NCBI RefSeq assembly: GCF_027595985.1
Contig: NC_073302.1
Span: 219,501,854 to 219,565,853, forward strand
Direction of reading: 5' to 3'
DNA from: Sorex araneus
Taxonomy: Eukaryota; Chordata; Mammalia; Eulipotyphla; Soricidae
DNA: 64,000 bases
Shown: positions 38,150 through 64,000 of the stretch, piece by piece
Layout: each line of letters begins with the position of its first letter
Numbering within the stretch: position 1 is the stretch's first letter
The notes under the pieces: generated by a model
The model's input: the letters and a program-made list of their open reading frames with translations, nothing else
Database searches by the model: none
What the model was told of the DNA's origin: nothing
Made by a program: the position numbers and the translations under genes

Positions 38150-38312
38150 GGTTGTTTTCGTTGTTTTTTGGACTATACCCAGTGATGCTCAGGGGTTACT
38201 CCTGGCTCTGCACTCAGGAATCACTCCTGGTGGTGCATCTGGGATGTCAGACTTGAGCAGGGGCTCACAGTGTGCAAGGCAAGCATCCTGTCTGCTGTAC
38301 CGTTGCTCAAGC
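38150..38312 (-). mobile_element. SINE
   Basis: GGACTATACCCAGTGATGCT, AGGAATCACTCCTGGTGGTG, GTGTGCAAGGCAAGCATCC, GTACCGTTGCTCAAGC. Confidence 0.85.
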
Positions 38313-38599
38313 TCCCCTGTTTCACTCCTCAGAGTGTTGTCATTAACACAGATGTTGTCCTTGAACAGGTGCATCTTGAGCGCAAACTCCACCATGGGAC
38401 AACCCATCCTAGCCTCAATCCTTTCCCCTTTCCTGTTTCTGATTTCAGAACTCTCCTGACAGGTGGTAACATCACATCCACCATTATTCCTTTCTCTGAT
38501 AAACTAAACGTTGAGGTTTCCCCGTATTATATTGCATACACATTTCTGGCATTAGAGTAGCTTGATTTTGTTATATTCCTTCTCTTTTTCTATTTTTTT

Positions 38600-38695
38600 T
38601 TTTTACTTTAGGGTCACTCCTGGTGGTATTTGGGGAAATTGTCCAGGGATTGAATTTGGGGTTCCTGCCTGCACTCCAGACTGTAAGACCATTTA
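38600..38695 (-). mobile_element. SINE fragment
   Basis: T-run then GGGTCACTCCTGGTGGTATT, then GGGATTGAATTTGGGG. Shortened copy. Confidence 0.65.
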
Positions 38696-38730
38696 TCTAA
38701 CCCTTGATAGTTCTTTTAAAAATTGCTCTC

Positions 38731-38906
38731 TAGCTGGAGTGATAGCACAGCGGGTAGGGTGTTTGTCTTGCAAGCAGCCAACCTGGGTTCGATCCCCAGC
38801 ATCCCATATGGTCCCCAGAGCACCACCAGGAGTAATTTCTGAGTACAGAGTCAGGAGTAACCCCTGAGCATCGCCGGGTGTAACCCAAAAAAGCAAAAAA
38901 AAAAAA
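38731..38906 (+). mobile_element. Full-length SINE
   Basis: AGCTGGAGTGATAGCACAGC, GGGTTCGATCCCC B box, ATCCCATATGGTCCCCAGAG, GCATCGCCGGGTGTAACCC and an A tail. Confidence 0.92.
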
Positions 38907-38964
38907 GTGTTTTCTATTTGTGTTGCTACTAGGATTTATGGGCCTCTACATAAAATACAGTGGT

Positions 38965-39300
38965 GGTGGGCTGGAGCTATTTTTGTATTTTTGGTGATAC
39001 TGATCTGGCCGTGCTGGGGCCTTCAGGACTGGACCCTGTGGAGCTTGGAGGAGCTATGCAGTTGTGGCATCAAACCTTGGATCTACACCTGTTTTTTAAT
39101 TAAGGGTTGCCTGAAGTTTTTCTTCTTTTGCTATTCTTTTTTTCTTCCGGGGCCATGCCTAGCAATATTGGCTATTCCTCAAAGATACCTCTATTCATGA
39201 CTGTGCTCAGGGATCAGTACTGGAGGTGCCAGGCATGGAACTGGGGTTGGCCATGTGCGAAGCAATGCTTCACCTGCTATACTTTCTTTCCAGCCCTTCT
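38965..39300 (-). mobile_element. Two old minus-oriented SINE relatives
   Basis: 38965-39085 (GGGCCTTCAGGACTGG, then CAAACCTTGGATC) and 39145-39300 (CGGGGCCATGCCTAGCAATA, GTTGGCCATGTGCGAAGC, ACTTTCTTTCCAGCCC). Both diverged. Confidence 0.6.
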
Positions 39301-39374
39301 CATAGTATTTTTATCTGAGTTTTAAGAACCTACGATGGTCTGTAAGAATGAACAGAAGGGACCGAGGGAAAGAC

Positions 39375-39562
39375 TTGTGGCTGAGCGGCTAGAAGGATCA
39401 TACAGAAGGCGGGGCACTTGACTTACACAAGGCCCACCTGGGTTTGATCCCTGGCATCCCATATTATGCCCTGTGCACTGCCAGGAGTAACTCCTCAGTC
39501 TGCATGCAGAGCCCAGGATTGAGCCCTAAGCATCACTGGGTGTGACCCCAATCCTAAATAAA
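39375..39562 (+). mobile_element. Diverged SINE
   Basis: CTTGACTTACACAAGGCCCA, GGGTTTGATCCCTGGCATCC, AAGCATCACTGGGTGTGACC plus an A-rich tail. Confidence 0.8.
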
Positions 39563-40257
39563 CTATGGAAAACAATGGATCTGTGGTCAAAAGTGTCTGC
39601 CTCACGAGTATGAGGCCACAAGTTCAATTTCTGGCACTGCCATATGCAGAGGGGGCCTGGTGCTACAGTTCATATAACACTGTGTGTGAGACCAGTGAAC
39701 ACAATTGAAAGATGTGCAAACAATTGCCCCAGGCTCAAGAACACAACTAGAATATGTATGAACACAGCTAACATAGGTGCAACCCTGATGAGCAAGCATT
39801 GTATGCAACCAGATGTGCAGGGCTGCATGCACAACCCAGATGTGATCACTAAAACAACGGGTCAGAAACTAAGGGGGAAGAGAGAGGCAGAAGAGGAAGT
39901 TTCTCTACTCTCCTGGGAGCTGTTCAGTTGAACCAGCCTGACAGTCCTTGAGCCTGCTGCTTCCTATTTATTCAAATGTCACAGGATTAGTAAAACAGAT
40001 GAAGGCCAACATCTTATGGTACTTTTTTTTTTTTTTTAATCCCAGTACCTGCAGGGAATTCAGGGCCTTAATGTGAATGGCAAGTGTAATACTGAGTTAC
40101 ATGCTAAGGCCCCTGCCTCATTTCTGCTGTTTTCTTATTTTTATCTTTTCTCTAGACAATTTATTCCCCGCCCTCCCTACCCCTCCTAATCAAAAGTTGT
40201 AATTACTATTAAATTTTACCCACCACAAACTAAGGAGCTATTGGTCCTTTCAAGTAA
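39563..40257. other. Intergenic DNA, no gene seen
   Basis: Unique or very old repeat sequence. A T run lies at 40023-40038. Short frames near 39602-39931 are not supported. Confidence 0.45.
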
Positions 40258-40272
40258 AAGGGCCAATACTTT

Positions 40273-40857
40273 CTTTTTATTCTATTTTTTATTGAATCAT
40301 CATGAGATAGTTACAAAGCTTTCACATTTGAGTTTCAGTCATATAATGATTGAACACCCATCCCTCTACCAGTGCACATTTTCTACCAATGTTCCCAGTA
40401 TCCCCATCCTCCCCATCCCAACCTTCTCTTAGCCTCTGTGGCAGACAATTTCCCCCATACTCTCTACTTTTGGGTGTTATGGTTTGCAATAGGTACTGAG
40501 AGGCTATGACATTTGGCCCTTTATCTACTTTGAGCACACATCTCTCATCCCGAACAATCTCTCCAACCAGTTTCTTTAACCAGTCGTTTGTTCTCGGGCA
40601 CTCTAGATTCTGGCTACTGTGAACAGTGCTGCAATGAACATACAGGTGCGACATCATTTCTACTGTGCTTTTTTGCACCCTCAGGATATATTCCCAGAAA
40701 TGGTATTGCACGGTCATATGGAAGCTAAATTTGTTTTTGAAGTAATGTCCATATTGTTTTCCAAAAAGGCTGGGCCAGTCGGCATTCCCACTAACAATGA
40801 ACGAGAGTCCCTTTCTCCCCACACCAGCACTGGTTGCTCTTGTTCTTTTCAATGTGT
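40273..40857 (-). mobile_element. 5'-truncated L1 (ORF2 end and 3' UTR), decayed
   Basis: The minus-oriented L1 tail (TTGAATCATCATGAGATAGT, CACCCATCCCTCTACCAGTG) continues into ORF2-like sequence near 40590-40850 (GTGAACAGTGCTGCAATGAA, GATATATTCCCAGAAATGG). GGGCCAATACTTT lies at both ends (40260-40272 and 40861-40873). Confidence 0.88.
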
Positions 40858-40873
40858 GAAGGGCCAATACTTT

Positions 40874-41044
40874 TTTTTTTTCTTTTTGGGTCACACCTGG
40901 TGATGCACAGGGGTTACTCCTGGCTCTTCACTCAGGAATTACTCCTGGCGGTGCTCAGGGGACCACATGGGATGCTGGGATTCGAACCTGGGTCGGCCGC
41001 ATGCAAGGCAAACAGCTACCCGCTGTGCTATCGCTCCAGCCCCA
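40874..41044 (-). mobile_element. SINE inserted at the target-site copy of the L1
   Basis: TGAAGGGCCAATACTTT at 40857-40873 and 41045-41061. Body CTTTTTGGGTCACACCTGGT, CCACATGGGATGCTGGGATT, GTGCTATCGCTCCAGCCCC. It used the 3' target copy of the older L1, so the 13-mer now occurs three times. Confidence 0.95.
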
Positions 41045-41061
41045 TGAAGGGCCAATACTTT

Positions 41062-42505
41062 CAAGTAAAAAATTCTAATGCCTCTCCTGAGCAAGAGGAC
41101 CTTAGAAACACTAGGTGATCATCCTTTCTAACTTATCAGTATTGACCTATATTTCATACTTTAATGAATTCAAATTAAACATTAGCATACATATTCTGCA
41201 ATTTTTATAAAGTTGCTCACAATGATTACATTTAATATCTCAATCCTAATCCCACCATATCACCTCCACCATATTTTCAATTTTCCCCAATTGCTAATGA
41301 CAGACCTAAGTGATTTATTTTGTAATGCTTGTTATGATTAGTATGCTAAAAATGGTCAAGAGATTTCCATAGAAGAAAGTGTGTGAAGATTGTTGTACCC
41401 CACCCTGGAGCTAGTAAGCCCTCATAAAAGAAACTGCTAACATGTTGTTACAGGTCAAGCCTTGTGTGTTAGTATTTTCTTAATCAAGATTGGGTGCCTT
41501 CTACTTTACTTCTCATCCAATGTGGTGTGTATTCTGTTGTTTCTAAGGACAAAGTACAATTACATTTATTTCAGAAGACTATGAAACATTTATTTTATAA
41601 ATAACAGACTAAACTCACCTGGCAAATCAAGTGATAAGGTTGAAAACGAAGATTTAGGAACACAGACTGGCAGTGGTTACACGGTTACACATTTATGTAG
41701 ATTCCTGGTGTTTAAGGGAATGGAAACATGAAACAACCCATTTCCTTTCCTTTCTATACTGTCCACACCCCTCCTCTTCATTTGTGGATTTCAGAGTAAG
41801 TATAGTTTCCTACCTCTAAACTAGGCCCGTGTGACAGCCTAAGTGACTGCTGAGTGTGTGCTGCTGGGGTATCAACCCAGAGCTTCACTACTGAGCCACA
41901 TCCATGCCCTGCTTAAGTGACTTTTGCTAAGTGTTTCCCAATAAATTACCATTGTTGTTCACAAAACAAATGCTCAACTTGTTACCATCATTTATGTCTT
42001 TTGAAATCAGGTCACTCCTTTATAGATTCATTCATTCAAATTCCATCCAGTTATGCAGTAAGTACTCAATCCTGCACCTATATATTTTCAAAGAATAAGG
42101 TAGAATGAATAAACTAGCATTGGTGGTGAATACTTGGTTCCAAGTTACCACTTACTGTGTTATTTCCGTTCTATTTCCTGTCTTGGCTTCTTTGGTAGAT
42201 CAGGCTGCTAGCACTTGCTCGTATGGTTGTTGTACATAATAGCTGTTCCTAGTAATTCCAACTGTTTCCAAAATGTTCTCATATCAACCTTTATTGGCCC
42301 AATCAGTGCAAGATAACTGGAATATTGTTTCTTTGATTACTAAGGGGCTCTTAGGAACTTGGAAATAAGCCCAGCAGAAACATCACCATATAGATTATTC
42401 ATGGGGTAACTTTAAAAGTGAGTGGTAAACATATGTGACACAATGCGACTTTTAGAATGTGCAAGACAATATTAGTAACGTATCAGTTTAACTATGAGGT
42501 TACAT
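41062..42505. other. Intergenic unique AT-rich DNA downstream of PROSER1
   Basis: About 1.4 kb with no gene. A minus-oriented repeat scrap lies at about 41860-41915 (CTGGGGTATCAACCCAGAGC, CACTACTGAGCCACATCC). Confidence 0.5.
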
Positions 42506-42510
42506 TTTGT

Positions 42511-43246
42511 TTGAAGATAATCACTATCACTATCATCCCATTGATCGTTGATTTGCTCGAGCAGGCCCAGTAACGTCTCCATTCGTCCTAGCCTGAGATT
42601 TTAGCAGCCTCTTTACTTGGCCTTTCCAATGGTGCCACATTAGAAGCTCTTTCAGGGTCTGGAGAATGAGACCCATTATTGTTACTATATAAGGCATATG
42701 AATACACCACGGGAAGCATGCCAGGTTCTCCGAGAGGAAGGACTAGGCTATAAGATATCCCTCGGACGCTTTGGGAGTTTGGTTTTATAGTCTCTGAATG
42801 TTGGCCATTGATGGGATTACACGGCACTGGGGGCAATTTCTGGGTGTGACCACCTAGCTACTGGAAAATGGGGGATCTGGGCAGAAGAGGCCCAGTCCCG
42901 ATCTGAGCAGGCTTGGAGATCTTCAGCCCTGGGTCCTGCACACCTGGATTCCTCTGTGGTCCTTCATGAGTGAGGCTTGTCCAAGCATGTGGAGAGTGGC
43001 CTTGAACATGGCTGTGGCTGGGTTCTGGAGGTCTTCGACTGCCGGGGCTCTGCTCAGGGCAGGGAGGGAAACTCAACCCACCCCCTCCGAGGGGTCTGGT
43101 GAAAACAGCCAGGCGCGGAGGCAAGAGACTGTGTCGCTCTCTTCCTGGAGCTTGGAGTCTCTGGATGCTGGCCATTGATGGGCTTACACAGCGGGGGGAG
43201 GGGATTTGTGGGTGTGACTGCTTAGCTGCCAGAAAATGGGGGATTT
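42511..43246 (-). repeat. Composite repeat: long-SINE-like piece plus GC-rich direct-repeat module
   Basis: 42520-42585 matches the long-form SINE end (GATTTGCTCGAGCAGGCCCA, AGTAACGTCTCCATT). 42660-42745 again has long-SINE-like text (TTATTGTTACT, CATGCCAGGTTCTCCGAGAG). From 42788 a GC-rich unit starts AGTCTCTG..TG.TGGCCATTGATGGG..TACAC and ends CTAGCT.CTGGAAAATGGGGGAT; a second copy of that module is at about 43157-43246 (period about 368 bp). I believe similar composite units recur in shrew genomes, but cannot check here. Open frames on both strands are not supported as genes. Confidence 0.75.
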
Positions 43247-43431
43247 TGAAGATAATAAAGGCTTAAATCAATCTGTTTCAAGTGTTATGACACAAGGTAT
43301 TTTTAAAAGAATAATCAATAGTATAAACTGAGTTTCAGCTAAATGTTAGCTCTAGCACATACCAAAAGAAAATCAGAAAGCCTGTTCAAGCATTTCATAA
43401 AACACATAAAATATTTGTCATATCCATAAAG

Positions 43432-43437
43432 TTTATT
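43432..43437 (-). terminator. PROSER1: Candidate PROSER1 polyadenylation signal (distal)
   Basis: AATAAA on the transcript strand, followed by the U/GU-rich TTTTATGTGTTTTATG about 25 nt downstream. It implies a 3' UTR of about 1.35 kb, near what I recall for the human mRNA. Confidence 0.5.
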
Positions 43438-43993
43438 TTAAAAAATTGTTAAAAACTAACCATACAGGAATATTTATTAATATACTTAAAAAGTTTGTTC
43501 CCCACAGTTGAAGGAAAATACATTAGCAACATCTTTCAGACGCCATCTTTATAAAAGTAAAATTTCTAGGTGCTGAAATGGACTACAGTAGATTCTATAG
43601 TTTACACTCTCCATCACAGGATTGGGAGTTATTCTTCCCACTCCCCCACCATCCCACATGTGGCAGTTATTACTCTTAAATTAATGACATTCAATCAGGT
43701 TATACTACCACAGATCCTTAGAGTATACACTGCAGGGTTACTAACAGAGCAAGTCTTCTCTATCTGTTGTCACATAATTATCTTAGATAAGCTTCCACTT
43801 TCGTGTGAGCAGAAATTCTACGTCCCGTGATTGTAAACATTCACCAAGAGCTTCCAGAGAACTCGGAGTAATAGAGATGGCCCAAGGGTCAGTCAGTCAC
43901 ATGTTCCCCCATTTGGATACTGCTGAGATTAATACGTCTTGAAGGCAAATGATCAGAAACCTTATTTGCATTTCTGTAGTAAAGCAGTTCTGG

Positions 43994-44064
43994 ATATATA
44001 TACATATATATATATGTATGTGTATATATATCTATACATATATATACACACACACATATATTTT
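43994..44064. repeat. (TA)n/(CA)n microsatellite in the PROSER1 3' UTR
   Basis: TATATATACATATATATATA-type sequence with CACACACA near its right end, largely self-complementary. Confidence 0.95.
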
Positions 44065-44150
44065 TAGTTGAAATCACCTGAAAGTCATTCTAAAGACTAT
44101 ATTAAGCACCATTTTCACTTACCTGAAATACACTGAGTTAACTTCAGCAG

Positions 44151-44224
44151 TATATATATATATATATGTGTGTGTGCGTGTGTGTGTATATATATGTATA
44201 CACACACATATATATATTTATATG
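44151..44224. repeat. (TA)n(TG)n...(CA)n(TA)n microsatellite in the PROSER1 3' UTR
   Basis: (TA)8, then TGTGTGTGTGCGTGTGTGTG, TATATATATGTATA, ACACACACA and TATATATA. The TG and CA blocks are inverted complements, so the transcript could fold into a hairpin. Confidence 0.95.
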
Positions 44225-44765
44225 TCAGGATTAGTAAAATAACTGGGTTCCCGAGATCCTTCTGTGGATACATATGGAGTAATGTGTTCCAGTGATGCCT
44301 GAAGGAACCATTCATGCATACCAAGGGTAATGACTCCCTCAGGGCCACATGCAACCCTTAAGTCTGAGGCACAACTATTACTCTGTCAGTGGATGCTATA
44401 CAAGCAGATTTAAGGCTGTATTCGGTTATAAAGAGTTCAATCTCCTCTTTCATGTTCTTACATAGATCACATACACATCTCAAACTTTGATAGGATGGGA
44501 GGTGAAAAGTTCCCAAACACCTTAAAACTATTCTCCGCACAATTTATTGTCAGCTTATTTACACTGGGGAGTGTTCATATTTAAAACCATTATTAAAAAT
44601 GTGATTTTAAAACCATCATTTCAATTCCCTAGGGTTATCTGCAGTCTCTTCTTTTTCTTCTTTTTTAAACTTGTGGCCAACTCCACATCTGTCAGATTGT
44701 CCTTCACTGCAGTCCTTGGGCAATTCTGATGTTCTTATAGAGCAGAATACAAAGTTAAAACAGAT

Positions 44766-63499
<18,734 letters not shown>

Positions 63500-63834
63500 C
63501 TAAAAAAAAATGGGAAAGCAGTATTAATATATGTTAGCAGAACAGGAATATGCTTGTATCAAAATTCCCCAAGCAACTCAGAGGCAGATCTTTCTTGGCC
63601 TTAGCACAGAGACAACTAAAATCACCAGTGGGGAAGAACACTCTTCCTTGCCTGGCTCTGTGGTGTAGGAACACATTGAAACAGCTGGAAAATCTCCTAG
63701 GCCTCCCAACGAACTCTGGCATAGGAAGGAATACAAGTTTTAAGAGCTAAACATTCATAAAGATTACACGTAGAATTTCTGTTACCTGTAATTAGAATTT
63801 CAGAACATCCCAAACAACTAGTCATTATGAAGAC
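63500..63834. other. PROSER1 intron 1, no feature
   Basis: Unique DNA. The short frames at 63534-63750 on both strands have no recognised similarity. Confidence 0.5.
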
Positions 63835-64000
63835 TTTTTTTTTTTTTTTTTGGGTCACACCTGGCGATGCACAGGGGTTACTCCTGGCTCTGAACTCAGG
63901 AATTACCCCTGGCCGTGCTCAGGGGACCATATGGGATGCTGGGATTTGAACCCGGGTCGGCCGCGTGCAAGGCAAACGCCCTACCCGCTGTGCTATCTCT
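63835..64000 (-). mobile_element. SINE cut by the window edge
   Basis: T run, TTTGGGTCACACCTGGCGAT, GACCATATGGGATGCTGGGA, TCGGCCGCGTGCAAGGCAAA, GTGCTATCTCT at the edge. Near family consensus. Confidence 0.93.

Larger units (their letters stand above)
43410..44765 (-). other. PROSER1: Predicted PROSER1 3' UTR
   Basis: It runs from the PROSER1 stop codon to the candidate signal at 43432-43437. The stretch is largely free of SINEs, unlike its surroundings, as expected for a 3' UTR, and carries two TA/TG microsatellites. A closer TTTATT (about 44543-44548) could give a short isoform. The extent is inference. Confidence 0.55.

Overview
This window is nuclear DNA from a eutherian mammal, very probably a shrew (Soricidae, Sorex-type). 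The organism call rests on dozens of copies of one tRNA-derived SINE family. Each begins like GGGGCCGGAGCGATAGCACA, has a pol III B box (GGGTTCGAATCCC-like) and ends in GGGTGTGACCCAAAAAGC-A(n). I recognise this as the Sorex SINE from memory, not from a search. Two single-copy genes lie on the minus strand in the order found at human 13q13.3: STOML3, then PROSER1. From that synteny I expect FREM2 beyond the left edge and NHLRC3 plus the PROSER1 first exon beyond the right edge.

Layout: 1-9.5 kb is intergenic DNA downstream of STOML3, with a large SINE-interrupted inverted repeat, two L1 tails and many SINEs. 9.56-33.6 kb is STOML3, complete in seven coding exons (291 codons, every junction GT-AG). 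Its 14-kb first intron holds microsatellites, a ~320-bp tandem duplication and many SINEs. 33.6-43.4 kb is intergenic: the STOML3 5' flank, a MIR, a complete solo LTR with 6-bp target duplications, a nested L1/SINE insertion and a composite repeat. 43.4-63.5 kb is PROSER1: the predicted 3' UTR and the twelve downstream coding exons (905 codons). The first coding exon is off the right edge.

The two genes are neighbours but not a functional unit. STOML3 is a stomatin-domain membrane scaffold of sensory neurons. PROSER1 is a nuclear low-complexity protein linked in the literature to TET2/OGT and MLL3/4-UTX complexes.

I found no undescribed multi-gene system; this is an ordinary repeat-rich mammalian locus. 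The observations most worth checking are: a partial duplicate of PROSER1 exon 12 in the next intron that stays open, keeps splice-like ends and preserves phase; extreme GC enrichment and Ala/Pro drift of the large PROSER1 exon, including an in-frame 15-bp repeat; an Olf-1/EBF-like site upstream of STOML3; a ~168-bp inverted repeat older than the SINE that splits it; and a palindromic rearrangement at the head of a SINE.

Comparisons with human proteins and repeat families are from memory. Boundaries of diverged SINE/L1 fragments are approximate (about 10-20 bp).
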